Counted from the stretch's first letter, positions 1 to 9,157 are shown. The stretch: 64,000 nucleotides of DNA from Acidobacteriota bacterium (GCA_029861955.1 JAOTYK010000004.1:62001-126000), one strand, 5' to 3'. Translations and numbers: made by a program. Notes: generated by a model from the letters alone, not told the origin.

Positions 1-149
1 TCGTAGTCGCCGGCCAGCTCGTCGACGATGGGTTCGAGCTTCTTGCAGGGCCCACACCAGGTTGCGGAAAAGTCGACCAGAACCGGTTGATCGGCCTGCA
101 TGACCTCGTTGTCAAAATTGCTGTCGTTTAGTTCGACGACCTGACTCAT
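1..149 (-). CDS. trxA: Thioredoxin, C-terminal part cut by the window edge
   Basis: The reading frame encodes the first 49 residues of a thioredoxin: a short beta strand, then VDFSATWCGPCKKLEP with the redox-active WCGPC motif at about residues 31-35. Thioredoxin reduces cytoplasmic protein disulfides with electrons from thioredoxin reductase. The ATG is preceded by a good Shine-Dalgarno sequence (AGGAG). The gene follows the ECF sigma and zinc anti-sigma genes on the same strand, with a 96-base gap that holds a likely ECF promoter. The rest of the gene lies outside the window. Identity is near certain; the trxA label is generic. Confidence 0.93.
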   Translation of the reverse strand, partial: MSQVVELNDSNFDNEVMQADQPVLVDFSATWCGPCKKLEPIVDELAGDY

Positions 150-206
150 CGTATCTCCTACTGCGTTGTCGTTCATCGTTTGCGTCGGTTTGCCGGAGGG
201 CTCTCC

Positions 207-231
207 GACGAGATTCAGCGTAGCACGTTCC
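207..231 (-). promoter_or_regulatory. Candidate ECF-sigma promoter for the thioredoxin gene
   Basis: On the minus strand a GGAAC element (227-231) is followed after exactly 16 bases by CGTC (207-210), about 58 bases before the thioredoxin ATG. GGAAC with a CGTC-like -10 at this spacing is the common ECF sigma promoter architecture. An ECF sigma gene lies just upstream on the same strand, so self-regulation of the cluster is likely. The motif is seen; its use is inferred. Confidence 0.55.
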
Positions 232-245
232 CTGGAATTACCGCG

Positions 246-884
246 CTAGAGCTCGTTGACGGAGGGATTGAGGACCTCGGCCTCGACCAGCTGCAACGTA
301 CGGATGGGACCAAACAGATTGCCCCGGACACGCATCCGCCTTCCGCGCATCTCCGTGTCGGTCAGGAGACCACGAAACCGTTCGTCATCCAGGCTGATGT
401 TCCATTCCGTTCCGTCATCGGTCACGAGAGTGTTGAGGTGTGCGTGATTCTTGCACCGACGCTGCTGCTCGTACGTCCTGCCGGCCTTCTCGCAGATCGG
501 ATCAACCACGGTGACCGTGCCCGACACCGCACGCACGCTGCGGAACGAGAGCCACTCACCGTCGCGCAGACTGGGGATCACCAGAACCGCCAGCAATAAC
601 GACGCTGCAACGGCGGCCACGAACGGACGCTGGAACCACGACGACGAGAGTCGTCCGGGAGTCGCGTTCTCGATCACGCCACGAACCCGCGACTCGAGCC
701 CGACCGGTGTTGCGGTGGGCTGCAATCGTTTCTTGAGGGTGGCCAACATCGTGGCCTCGAACTCAAGCGTGAGACCGCAGGGCGGACACGCGTCGGCGTG
801 CTCGAGGAGCGCCTCCTCGCGCTCAGACGAGAGCTCGTTCTGCTGGAAGTGGTACAGCCACTCTTTGAAATTCTTGCAGTTCAT
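246..884 (-). CDS. Membrane-anchored zinc anti-sigma factor (ZAS/zf-HC2 type)
   Basis: This 212-residue protein has an N-terminal cytoplasmic domain with the zinc motif H29-x3-C33-x2-C36 plus Cys3, typical of ZAS anti-sigma factors that bind ECF sigma factors. One membrane segment follows (about residues 88-106), then an extracytoplasmic domain of about 100 residues with two cysteines. It starts 25 bases after the ECF sigma stop codon, so the two are co-transcribed and this protein should hold that sigma factor inactive. The soluble Streptomyces analogue RsrA senses disulfide stress; this version has an added membrane anchor. The sensed signal is unknown. The outer domain is not one I recognise. 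Confidence 0.85.
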   Translation of the reverse strand: MNCKNFKEWLYHFQQNELSSEREEALLEHADACPPCGLTLEFEATMLATLKKRLQPTATPVGLESRVRGVIENATPGRLSSSWFQRPFVAAVAASLLLAVLVIPSLRDGEWLSFRSVRAVSGTVTVVDPICEKAGRTYEQQRRCKNHAHLNTLVTDDGTEWNISLDDERFRGLLTDTEMRGRRMRVRGNLFGPIRTLQLVEAEVLNPSVNEL

Positions 885-909
885 CGTCTACGGCACCTTT
901 TCCGCCCTA

Positions 910-1506
910 TCACTCCGAAACATCCATGGTGGAGCGGATTATTCCCTTCCGATGGGCGTATTCAAATAGCTTGGCCTGGAGCAGCTTTCGGCCCCGATGC
1001 AGCCGGCTCATGACCGTCCCCAGCGGGATAGACAACGCGTGGGAGATCTCCTTGTAGGACATCTCCTGAACCAGAGCCAGCAGGACGACGGTTCGGTATT
1101 CCTCGGGGATGGCTGCGATCGCCTCCTCCACCTCGCCGTCCAGAACCCCATCCATCACGATCGCTTCCGGCGAGGCCGGCTGACGGTCATGGAGGAACTG
1201 TTTGTCCACCACCTTCTCGTACGCGGTCTCCAGCTTGTCCAACTCGACCTCGTCGGGTCGAACCTTCGCCGCGCGATAGCGATTGATGAACGTGTTGCGC
1301 AGGATCCGAAACAGCCAGGCCTTGACGTGCGTTCCACGCTGGTAGGAGTCGAAGAAGCGATAGGCGCGAAGATAGGTCTCCTGCACCAGGTCCTCGGCGT
1401 CCTTCGGGTTGCGTGTCAGATTGAGGGCCAGATTGAAGAGCGGGTTGAGAAGTGGCAGCGCCACCTCCTCGAACTCAGCCTTTCGGCCGTGCGTCACCTG
1501 TTCCAT
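910..1506 (-). CDS. ECF-family RNA polymerase sigma factor
   Basis: This 198-residue protein has sigma region 2 (about residues 12-80, with [16 protein letters not shown]) and sigma region 4 (about 130-185, with the helix-turn-helix [21 protein letters not shown]). There are no regions 1 or 3, which defines an ECF (group 4) sigma factor. It directs RNA polymerase to a small stress regulon. It is the first gene of a minus-strand set with its zinc anti-sigma factor, followed by thioredoxin, reminiscent of SigR-RsrA-Trx of actinobacteria. The linker between regions 2 and 4 is long. No GGAAC-type promoter was found in front of this gene. Confidence 0.93.
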   Translation of the reverse strand: MEQVTHGRKAEFEEVALPLLNPLFNLALNLTRNPKDAEDLVQETYLRAYRFFDSYQRGTHVKAWLFRILRNTFINRYRAAKVRPDEVELDKLETAYEKVVDKQFLHDRQPASPEAIVMDGVLDGEVEEAIAAIPEEYRTVVLLALVQEMSYKEISHALSIPLGTVMSRLHRGRKLLQAKLFEYAHRKGIIRSTMDVSE

Positions 1507-1617
1507 TCGTTGGCGACCCCTTCTCCCGTCCCCTGGTGGAGGTACGCTACAACGTGCAGCGGAGGACGGTCAAACGCTCTGCTACGATGCGTCCGGGATG
1601 GGACGGGAACAGCGACT

Positions 1618-2844
1618 ATGAGTGCTAAATCCGATCTTCTGTTCGTGGACGGCTCCCAGGGAGCCGCAGGCGACATGTTGCTGGGAGCCCTGGTCGACCT
1701 CGGCGTCTCGACGGCCGGCCTCCGTCGTGCGTTCAAGGAGTTACCCGTCGACGGCTGGACGCTGCGATCGTCTTCGATCGTACGGACCGCCCTTGCGGGA
1801 CGACGCGTCTCGATCGGCGTCAAGGGTCGCCAACCGGGGCGTGGTTGGCGAGACCTGCGACGCATCCTCAAGAAGGCCGGCGGACTCTCCGATGCTGTCC
1901 GCGATCGATCTCTGGATGTCTTTCGTCGACTCCTGGAGGCGGAGGCCGATGTACACGGGAGCAGCTTCGAGAAGGTCCACCTCCATGAAGCCGGCGGTGT
2001 TGACGCCATCCTGGATGTGGTCGGCGTCTGCTGGGCCCTGGAACAACTTGGCGAGCCGACCGTCGTCTGCTCTCCGCTGACAACGGGGTTCGGGTCGGTC
2101 GACTGCGCTCACGGTCGCTACCCCGTGCCGGCACCAGCGACCCTGGCGTTGGTGCGTGGCGTCCCGGTTCAGGCCGGAACCCTGGAGATGGAACGACTGA
2201 CGCCGACCGGCGCCGCCCTACTGACGACCTTGACCGCTCGCTGGGAGTCGATGCCTGCCATGCTCCCGGCACGCATCGGCTACGGTGCCGGCTCCGCGTC
2301 CCCGCCGGGCATCCCCAACATGCTACGGGTGGTCCTCGGACAGTCCCTGGGCCAACCGGACGACGGCGACTCCTCCACACCCGACGTCCTCGTCCTCGAG
2401 TGCTCGGTGGATGACGCAACACCCCAGGCACTGGCCTATGCGGCGGAGTGTCTCTTCGAGGTCGGGGCACTGGATGTCACGTTCACGCCCCTGACGATGA
2501 AGAAGGGGCGACCGGGACACGGCATCACCGTCCTGGCGAAGGTGTCGGACTACGGCGAGATGTTACGGGTGCTCTACCGAGAGACGACGACGATCGGCGT
2601 CCGTCATCGTGTCGAGCAGAGAGCCGTGGCCGATCGAGAGATGACCACGGTTCCCACACCGTACGGAAAGATCGAAGTCAAGATCGCGACCCTCGAAGGG
2701 GCGATCATCAATGTCTGGCCGGAATACGAGTCGGCGGCACGTGCTGCGCGTCGACATCGGGTCCCGCTGGCGACGGTCCAGCAGGCCGCCGTTACCGGGT
2801 ATCGTGCCCCGGGGCGTAATAAGAAGAACAGGAGAAAACGATGA
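1618..2844 (+). CDS. larC: Nickel-pincer cofactor biosynthesis protein LarC
   Basis: This 408-residue protein matches the LarC/DUF111 family from end to end: N-terminal LFVDGSQGAAGDMLLGAL, the HLHEAGGVDAILDVVG segment, and the C-terminal metal-binding half. LarC is the CTP-dependent cyclometallase that inserts nickel into pyridinium-3,5-bisthiocarboxylic acid mononucleotide for LarA-type racemases and epimerases. The frame is open well upstream, but homology begins at the ATG chosen here. In Lactobacillus larC is expressed as two parts by frameshifting; here it is one continuous gene. larB and larE are not in the window. It overlaps the next gene by 4 bases (ATGA). Confidence 0.88.
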   Translation: MSAKSDLLFVDGSQGAAGDMLLGALVDLGVSTAGLRRAFKELPVDGWTLRSSSIVRTALAGRRVSIGVKGRQPGRGWRDLRRILKKAGGLSDAVRDRSLDVFRRLLEAEADVHGSSFEKVHLHEAGGVDAILDVVGVCWALEQLGEPTVVCSPLTTGFGSVDCAHGRYPVPAPATLALVRGVPVQAGTLEMERLTPTGAALLTTLTARWESMPAMLPARIGYGAGSASPPGIPNMLRVVLGQSLGQPDDGDSSTPDVLVLECSVDDATPQALAYAAECLFEVGALDVTFTPLTMKKGRPGHGITVLAKVSDYGEMLRVLYRETTTIGVRHRVEQRAVADREMTTVPTPYGKIEVKIATLEGAIINVWPEYESAARAARRHRVPLATVQQAAVTGYRAPGRNKKNRRKR

Positions 2845-3224
2845 GCGACGAACCCATGGTTCCCGAGAACACACCGAAAGCCGAAGAGCCCAAGCCGGAT
2901 CCGAAGATCTCCATCAACAAGTTCTTCGAAACCGAACTGCGGGTTGCTCGAATCCTTGAAGCGGAACGGGTGGAGAATGCCGACCGGTTGTTGAAACTCC
3001 AGATCGACCTGGGAACCGAGCGTCGTCAGCTGGTCGCCGGCATCGCCGAGTCCTACACACCCGAGTCGTTGATCGGCAGGTCGATCATCGTGGTCGCCAA
3101 TCTGAAGCCGGCACGGATCCGCGGTGTCGATAGTGACGGAATGCTGTTGGCCGCGACGGTCGATGGACGTGCGGTCCTTGCGTCGTTCGACGGGGAGATC
3201 CCACCGGGGACCCAGGTCGGTTAG
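2841..3224 (+). CDS. Free-standing tRNA-binding domain protein (MetG C-terminal/CsaA/Trbp111 type)
   Basis: This 127-residue protein has an acidic, Pro-rich leader of about 22 residues and then a full tRNA-binding OB fold: FFETELRVARILEAERV, then LQIDLG, RQLVAGIAESY and VVANLKPARIRGVDSDGMLLA. The same domain forms the dimerising C-terminus of many methionyl-tRNA synthetases (sometimes called the MetG beta subunit) and stands alone in Trbp111 and the chaperone-like CsaA. The metG gene is not in the window, so a partner is unproven. It is translationally coupled to larC by a 4-base overlap and converges on pta, overlapping it by 4 bases. Confidence 0.85.
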   Translation: MSDEPMVPENTPKAEEPKPDPKISINKFFETELRVARILEAERVENADRLLKLQIDLGTERRQLVAGIAESYTPESLIGRSIIVVANLKPARIRGVDSDGMLLAATVDGRAVLASFDGEIPPGTQVG

Positions 3225-4159
3225 GCCTGAACCGCAGCAATCGCTGCGGCCATCACGATGTCGTCCACCGTCGCGCCGCGGGAAAGATCGTTGAAGGGTG
3301 CCCGCAGTCCCTGGACCAGCGGCCCCACCGCCTGCGCCCCACCTAGACGCTCTGCCAGCTTGTAGCCGATGTTGCCGGAGTTCAGGTCCGGGAAGATCAA
3401 CACGTTGGCCTGTCCCTCCAGGGGACTCGCATTCGCCTTGGTCGCCGCGACCTCCGGCACGATGGCGGCGTCCAGTTGCAACTCGCCATCGAAGAGGAAA
3501 TCGGGGGACTGCTCCGCGATCAGGTTTCGTGCCTCGCGCACGCGAGTCACCGACGGATCCGTCGCGCTGCCGTGGGTCGAGAACGACAGTAACGCGACCT
3601 TCGGCTGTTCATCGGTCAGTTGGCGGTAACTGCGGGCCGTCGCCGTGGCGATCTCCGCAAGCTGCGCCGCATCGGGCGACGGGACCAACCCGCAATCGGC
3701 GAATGCCAGCAGCCGCTGACCGCCGGCCGTCGGTGCCGGAAGCTCGATCATGAAAAACGACGAGACCGTCCGGACGCCCTCCCCCGCGCCGAGGATCTGC
3801 AACGCCGCGCGAAGAATGTCCGAGGTCGCATGACAGGCACCTGCCACCGCACCTTCGGCCTCGCCCATCCGCACCATCGCAGCCGCAACGTAGAGCGGGT
3901 CCGTCAGCCAGCGCTCGTGGACCTCGGGCCTGGAGTCCTTACCACTGCGGGCCTCGTCCATCTCCCGGGTCAAACGGTCGCGGGAGACCGTACCGAGGTC
4001 CGTCGCCGATAACACGATCGGCTGGACGATCTTCCTTTCTCGGAGAATCTCCGCGGCGGCCTGAATCCGTGGATCCTCGCCTTCCGGCAAGACGATGCGT
4101 CGGCCCGTCAGGGCCGTGAGGTCGGTGGCCCGCTGCAGGATGGCGTCGAGACGATTCAT
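3221..4159 (-). CDS. pta: Phosphate acetyltransferase (or close acyl homologue)
   Basis: This 312-residue protein has the length and motifs of the short PTA/PTB family: VLPEGEDPR at the N-terminus, the GEAEGAVAGA and ATSDILRA segments, NVLIFPDLNSGNIGYKL, and the C-terminal signature LRAPFNDLSRGATVDDIV. It interconverts acetyl-CoA and phosphate with acetyl phosphate and CoA in the cytoplasm. No acetate kinase gene is adjacent, so a phosphate butyryltransferase-like substrate cannot be excluded, but the C-terminal signature favours acetyl. Its start overlaps the stop codon of the upstream glycosyltransferase by 4 bases. Confidence 0.85.
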   Translation of the reverse strand: MNRLDAILQRATDLTALTGRRIVLPEGEDPRIQAAAEILRERKIVQPIVLSATDLGTVSRDRLTREMDEARSGKDSRPEVHERWLTDPLYVAAAMVRMGEAEGAVAGACHATSDILRAALQILGAGEGVRTVSSFFMIELPAPTAGGQRLLAFADCGLVPSPDAAQLAEIATATARSYRQLTDEQPKVALLSFSTHGSATDPSVTRVREARNLIAEQSPDFLFDGELQLDAAIVPEVAATKANASPLEGQANVLIFPDLNSGNIGYKLAERLGGAQAVGPLVQGLRAPFNDLSRGATVDDIVMAAAIAAVQA

Positions 4160-5517
4160 GGCGGCGGCATGATATCAGCCCGTGGGGGCCGAACTCTCCG
4201 CCGGTAATACGTCAACATCACGGCGAGCACCACCGGCGGCAGGTACTCCACCAGCAAGACCCAGTTCTCCGGTGACCCCGTAGCGTTGCGGTAGACCAGA
4301 GGAATCAACATGGCCCACAACAGCACCGGCCAATCGGCTCTGGCCGCCGCCAGCGGCAGCAACCAGATCAGGTACCAGGGGTGAATCGTCGGTTGCAGCA
4401 ACATCACACCAAGAACGATTGTGTACAGCTCGTCCACCAATGAACCGCTACGCCGGCGAACACAGAGCAGGATCCACGCGACTCCCGCAATGACCAACGT
4501 CAACCGTGCAAGGTCCTGCGGATAGACACGTTGGTAAAGGGACGTCACGTCGGCACGATCGCCGATTCGGATCTGCAGGTCAGCGATGCCCGTCTTCAGC
4601 GTCTCGGTCAGGTCGACGGCTCCATACGCCGCGAGGAGCATCTCGAACACCGGGCCGTTCCCCTGCCACCGTTCGGCGTAAACGCGGGTGCCGTCGGGAA
4701 TCGTCGGACCGGTCGCCGCGTAGGGCACGGCAATCACGACAGCCAGCAATAGACCGATACCCAGATGACGCGGCCTGACCCTTCGGATCAGCGACAGCAA
4801 CCAGACCAGCGGCAACAACTTGACCCCAACACCCGCGACCAGTGCCGCCGTTCCCCGAGCCCGCTTCCCATCGAAGATCGAGACGATGAACAACATCGCG
4901 AACCATCCACCGAGCACATCGAGGTGTCCGCTCCCCGCCCCCTCCAGGATCGCCAGCGGGTTCCACGCATAGAGCAGCAGTCGCTCCGGCGGCGCGCGGA
5001 GCCGTCGGATCAGACCGCAAAGGAGGAGAACGGCCAGGAAATCGACCCCACCGAACATCAGCCGGAACCCCAGCGGGCCCAGACCCACCTTCGCGAGCGC
5101 CGCGAACACCATCTGCGCCAACGGCGGATAGACCGTCTTGATCTCCCGGTGGTTGATCCGCTCCCAGTCCTCGTCCCTCAGGTCTGCAAGTTCCGGCGCG
5201 TCGGGCGCGTAGCGGTAGGGATGGTGTCCCGCCGCCTGGACGCGCCCGTCCCAGACGTAACGGTAGACATCATCCGAGAGGGACGGCTCGCCCCACGGCG
5301 CCACGAGACGGAACAGGAGGGCAAACGCCAGCACCCATCGCATCGGCAGGGGCCGACCGCGCTGGAGGAACCAGGCCGTCAGCGTCAGCCCCCAGAGCAG
5401 CAGGAACGTCGGGTAGAACAGGAGCCAATGCTCCCGCAGATCCCCGGCGAGAGCGAGAATCAGATAGATCGGGCCACAGATCGACCCGATGACGAGAATA
5501 TTGAACCGTCGCTTCAC
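4156..5517 (-). CDS. Polytopic glycosyltransferase (GT-C fold, DUF2029/MptB-like)
   Basis: This 453-residue integral membrane protein has around eleven hydrophobic segments. The first extracytoplasmic loop carries the acidic motif SDDVYRYVWDGRVQAAGHHPY, characteristic of polyprenyl-phosphate-sugar dependent GT-C mannosyltransferases. It is expected to transfer a sugar from a lipid carrier to an acceptor outside the cytoplasmic membrane. Sugar and acceptor cannot be read from the sequence. It is translationally coupled to pta and divergent from a GT2 glycosyltransferase 72 bases away. Confidence 0.75.
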   Translation of the reverse strand: MKRRFNILVIGSICGPIYLILALAGDLREHWLLFYPTFLLLWGLTLTAWFLQRGRPLPMRWVLAFALLFRLVAPWGEPSLSDDVYRYVWDGRVQAAGHHPYRYAPDAPELADLRDEDWERINHREIKTVYPPLAQMVFAALAKVGLGPLGFRLMFGGVDFLAVLLLCGLIRRLRAPPERLLLYAWNPLAILEGAGSGHLDVLGGWFAMLFIVSIFDGKRARGTAALVAGVGVKLLPLVWLLSLIRRVRPRHLGIGLLLAVVIAVPYAATGPTIPDGTRVYAERWQGNGPVFEMLLAAYGAVDLTETLKTGIADLQIRIGDRADVTSLYQRVYPQDLARLTLVIAGVAWILLCVRRRSGSLVDELYTIVLGVMLLQPTIHPWYLIWLLPLAAARADWPVLLWAMLIPLVYRNATGSPENWVLLVEYLPPVVLAVMLTYYRRRVRPPRADIMPPP

Positions 5518-5589
5518 GTTCTCACGGTGGAGGGAGCCCCGTCGGCGAGGTTACCATGGGGCCCAGACCGAAACGAGGGGACCGAATCG

Positions 5590-7083
5590 ATGTTCGAGAA
5601 CTGGACCCACCTGCAGATCGCGGTGACGGGTCTCTATTTCGTGATCCTGTTGATGCTGTCGACCTATGGGGCCCACCGTTGGTACCTGGTCTGGCTCTAC
5701 CGAAGGCATCGACGACCGTCGCTGCCGCCGGCCGCGGACGACGTGACGCTTCCGTCGCTCACGGTTCAGCTCCCCCTGTTCAATGAGATGTACGTCGCCG
5801 AGCGATTGATCGATGCGGTCTGTCGCCTGGACTATCCCCGGCATCTGCTGCAGATCCAGGTGCTCGACGACTCGACCGACGAGACGACGAGACTCGTCGA
5901 GGAGGTTGTCGAGCGGAAGCGTCGTCTCGGGTTCGACATCCAACTCCTCCATCGCGACGACCGATCGGGGTTCAAGGCCGGCGCACTGGCCGCAGGCCTG
6001 GCCTCGGCCCGTGGAGAGATGATCGCGATCTTCGACGCGGACTTTGCACCGGAGCCCGGTTTCGCGAGAGCGCTGGTCCCCTACTTCGAGGATGCCGAGA
6101 TCGGCATGGTGCAGGCCCGCTGGGGCCACATCAACGCGCACCATTCGGCGCTGACACGAATCCAGTCGATGTTCCTGGACGGTCATTTCGTCATCGAGCA
6201 TACGGCCCGCAACCGCTCCGGGCGGTTCTTCAACTTCAACGGCACCGCGGGCGTCTGGCGACGAGCCTGTATCGACGACGCCGGTGGCTGGCAGCACGAT
6301 ACGTTGACCGAGGATCTGGACCTCTCCTACCGTGCCCAGTTGCGTGGATGGAAATTCGTATACGTTCCCGAGCATGTGGCTCCGGCGGAACTCCCGGTGG
6401 AGATGACGGCGTTCAAGACTCAGCAGCATCGCTGGGCCAAGGGCTCGATCCAGACCGCCAAGAAACTGCTGCCGGAGATCCTGCGAAGTCGGCTTCCGTT
6501 TCGCATCAAGCTGGAGGCGACGGTTCATCTGACGGCCAACATCGGTTACCTGCTGATGGTGCTGCTGGCGGTTTTGATCGTGCCGGCCGTCTGGTATCGG
6601 AGTGAGATCTCCCACTGGTGGGTCGCGGCCGTCGACCTTCCGCTGTTCACCCTATCAACGTTGTCGGTGGCCGCGTTCTACGGGACGGCCCAGTCGATGG
6701 CGCTGGGTGGACGTTGGCGCGGAACGCTACGTTGGCTGCCGGCGCTGATGGCCCTTGGTATCGGCCTGTCGATCAACAACTGTCGCGCGGTGATCGAAGC
6801 GCTGGTGGGTCACAAGACGCCGTTCCGTCGGACGCCGAAGTACAACCTTCAGTCTCGACAGGCGTTGAGTTCACGCCGCTACCGTGGATCGGTCAACCTC
6901 GACACCGTCATCGAATCGCTGTTCTCGATCTACTTCGGTGGCGCAGTCCTGAAAGCGATGCAGGATGGTCTGTGGGGTGCGGTCCCGTTCCTCTTGCTCT
7001 TCGCGCTTGGCTATGGGTACACGTCGATACTGACGTTGGTCCAGGCAAGCCGGACCAGCCGGCTGACTCAGCCCCAGTCGTAG
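5590..7083 (+). CDS. Family 2 glycosyltransferase, cellulose-synthase-like, membrane-bound
   Basis: This 497-residue protein has one N-terminal membrane helix, a GT-A catalytic domain and a cluster of C-terminal helices. All processive-type motifs are visible: LDDSTDET, DADFAP, the TED of DTLTEDLDLSYRAQ, and QQHRWAKG (QxxRW). The family includes cellulose synthases and beta-mannan or glucomannan synthases that use nucleotide sugars on the cytoplasmic face. The frame is open far upstream, but similarity and the first membrane helix begin at this ATG. There is no PilZ domain or bcs partner. It converges on moeA with a 16-base overlap. Confidence 0.88.
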   Translation: MFENWTHLQIAVTGLYFVILLMLSTYGAHRWYLVWLYRRHRRPSLPPAADDVTLPSLTVQLPLFNEMYVAERLIDAVCRLDYPRHLLQIQVLDDSTDETTRLVEEVVERKRRLGFDIQLLHRDDRSGFKAGALAAGLASARGEMIAIFDADFAPEPGFARALVPYFEDAEIGMVQARWGHINAHHSALTRIQSMFLDGHFVIEHTARNRSGRFFNFNGTAGVWRRACIDDAGGWQHDTLTEDLDLSYRAQLRGWKFVYVPEHVAPAELPVEMTAFKTQQHRWAKGSIQTAKKLLPEILRSRLPFRIKLEATVHLTANIGYLLMVLLAVLIVPAVWYRSEISHWWVAAVDLPLFTLSTLSVAAFYGTAQSMALGGRWRGTLRWLPALMALGIGLSINNCRAVIEALVGHKTPFRRTPKYNLQSRQALSSRRYRGSVNLDTVIESLFSIYFGGAVLKAMQDGLWGAVPFLLLFALGYGYTSILTLVQASRTSRLTQPQS

Positions 7084-8282
7084 AACGGCACCGGGCGACC
7101 GACGGATAGGTCGGCGCCCTCCTCCGGCGTGCGGATACAACCGTTGGCCCGGCTGAGAGCCAGCACGTCGCCACTCCCCGTCGAGGCGACGGGCTCGACC
7201 ACCCGCCCGGCTGCCGTCTCCCGACGACGCGCCAGATGGAATGTCGTGCGACCCGCCTTGGCCTTGAACGCTGTCGCCAACGGAGTGTCCCGGCACTGGG
7301 CTTCGAATGTGGCTTCCCCCGCCAGCCGCCGAAGGACCGGCTCGCCGAACAGTCGGAAGCCAACGTAGGCCGACAGCGGGTTGCCCGGCAGGGCCAGGAC
7401 GATCTGCGCACGGCCCTCGTGTTGACGACGCCCGGCGAGTATCGGCTTGCCGGGTTTCATCCGGATGCCGTGAAACAACGTCTCGACGCCGCAATCGGCA
7501 AGTGCCTCCGCGACAAGATCGTACTCCCCCACCGAGACCCCGCCTGACAGCAGCAGGAGATCCCGCTGCAGACCCTCGTGGATCGCCTGACGTAAGCTGC
7601 CGGCATCATCGGCGACCACACCAAGCGGCTCTGCGGTGAAGCCACACGCCGCGACCTGAGCCTGCAGCATGAGGGCGTTGGAATTTCGCACCTGATAGGA
7701 CTGCGGCGACGACGTCACCGGGACGATCTCGTCGCCGGTCGAGAGGATGGCAGTGCTCGGGCGGCGGATCACACGAACCGGGTCACGGCCGACGGTCGCC
7801 AAGGCGGCGATCTCCGCCGGACGAATCGGAATGCCGGCGTCAAGGACGAGCTCGCCTTCGGTTCGATCGGAGGCCCGATGACGAACATGCTGACCGACGC
7901 GTGCCTCACGGTTGATGACAACGGTTCCCGCGTCACGATCCTCGACCGTATCTTCCACCATCACGACGGCGTCGGCACCCCGGGGCATGCTTGCACCGGT
8001 GAAGATGCGACAGGCATGACCGGGCTGGACCTCGACCCCTACCGGATCTGCGCCTGCGGCCACCTCACCCTGAACGTTCAGGGTGACCGACGCGCCGGAG
8101 GTATCGGCGGCGCGAACCGCGAAGCCGTCCATCGCCGAACGATCCGACGGTGGATAATCGCGATCGCAGTGAACGCTCTCGGCCAGGTAGGACCCGAGGG
8201 ACTCGATCAGGGGGCGGTCTTCGATGGCGAGCGGGCGGACGGCCTCGTCGAGTAGACGCCAGGCCTCCTCGAGACGGATCAC
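7068..8282 (-). CDS. moeA: Molybdopterin molybdenumtransferase MoeA
   Basis: This 404-residue protein covers all MoeA domains: N-terminal EEAWRLLDEAV, SDRSAMDGFAVRAAD, GHACRIFTGASMPRGADAVV, the MoCF_biosynth core with STGDEIV and SGGVSVGEYD, LPGNPLSAYVGF, and the C-terminal beta-barrel. It inserts molybdate into adenylylated molybdopterin to give active Moco. The start is a GTG that overlaps the prmC stop codon (GTGA), implying translational coupling; no ATG fits the family N-terminus. Confidence 0.93.
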   Translation of the reverse strand: MIRLEEAWRLLDEAVRPLAIEDRPLIESLGSYLAESVHCDRDYPPSDRSAMDGFAVRAADTSGASVTLNVQGEVAAGADPVGVEVQPGHACRIFTGASMPRGADAVVMVEDTVEDRDAGTVVINREARVGQHVRHRASDRTEGELVLDAGIPIRPAEIAALATVGRDPVRVIRRPSTAILSTGDEIVPVTSSPQSYQVRNSNALMLQAQVAACGFTAEPLGVVADDAGSLRQAIHEGLQRDLLLLSGGVSVGEYDLVAEALADCGVETLFHGIRMKPGKPILAGRRQHEGRAQIVLALPGNPLSAYVGFRLFGEPVLRRLAGEATFEAQCRDTPLATAFKAKAGRTTFHLARRRETAAGRVVEPVASTGSGDVLALSRANGCIRTPEEGADLSVGRPVPFYDWG

Positions 8283-9157
8283 CGCGCCGAGCCGTTTCGG
8301 GTTGCGTCGAGGACCCGTGGAATGCCGCGAAGATCCGGACGAATCTGAATGTCGCCGAACCCGGCTTCTGCGAAGTAACGCGCAACGGCAGCATCCTGCC
8401 CGAAGCCGAACTCCAGCAGCACCCTTCCCGAGGGCTTGAGGCTGCGATGGGCGATCATGGACAGGACGCGAAAGGCCTCGAGACCTGTGGGCCCCGAGAC
8501 GAGGGCCTCGTACGGCTCGTGGTCCCGCACCTCGGGCTCGAGATCCTTGTGATCGTCTGCCCGGACATACGGCGGATTGCTGATCACCGCGTCGAAGCGG
8601 CCGTACCATCCCGCCGGCGGTTTAGAGAAATCTCCGAGATGCCACTTGATCCGGTCGGCGACGCCGTTCTTCTTTGCGTTACGACGCGCGATGTCCAGCG
8701 CGACCTCGGAGCGATCGATGGCGTCGATGCGCCACGACGGTCGTGCATGGGCCAGCGCGATCGCGATACAGCCACTGCCCGTACCCAGATCGGCGACACG
8801 ACACTCTCCCCTGGGGAGTTGACGCAACGCGTGTTCGACCAACGCCTCCGTCTCGGGTCGCGGAATCAGCACATCCGGTGTGACCTCGATCGTGACATCG
8901 TGAAACGGCTGAGACTTCAGGATATGTTGGAGCGGTTCGCGGTTCAGCCGACGCTGTACCATCGCCTCGAACTTCTCGATTCTTGATTTCGTGAGCGTGT
9001 CGTCGCGTCGTGTGTAGAGTCCGCCTCGGTCGCAACCGGCGATCTCCGCCATCAAGTACTCGGCGTGCAGGCGGGCTTCCCGAAGCGACGCATCCGCCAT
9101 TCTCTGGACCGCCCCCTCCAGGACCGCCCCGAGGCGTGCTGCTGATTCCCCCCTCAT
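8279..9157 (-). CDS. prmC: Peptide chain release factor N5-glutamine methyltransferase
   Basis: This 292-residue protein has an N-terminal helical substrate-binding domain (about 1-90) and a class I SAM methyltransferase domain with VADLGTGSGCIAIAL and the catalytic NPPY motif. It methylates the glutamine of the GGQ motif of release factors. It follows prfA, its substrate gene, by 12 bases, the conserved prfA-prmC pairing. A strong GGAGGGGG ribosome binding site precedes the ATG. It overlaps moeA by 4 bases. Confidence 0.95.
   Translation of the reverse strand: MRGESAARLGAVLEGAVQRMADASLREARLHAEYLMAEIAGCDRGGLYTRRDDTLTKSRIEKFEAMVQRRLNREPLQHILKSQPFHDVTIEVTPDVLIPRPETEALVEHALRQLPRGECRVADLGTGSGCIAIALAHARPSWRIDAIDRSEVALDIARRNAKKNGVADRIKWHLGDFSKPPAGWYGRFDAVISNPPYVRADDHKDLEPEVRDHEPYEALVSGPTGLEAFRVLSMIAHRSLKPSGRVLLEFGFGQDAAVARYFAEAGFGDIQIRPDLRGIPRVLDATRNGSAR

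Noticed and set aside
997-1617. Long plus-strand frame upstream of larC
   Set aside because: It is antisense to the ECF sigma gene; LarC similarity begins at 1618.
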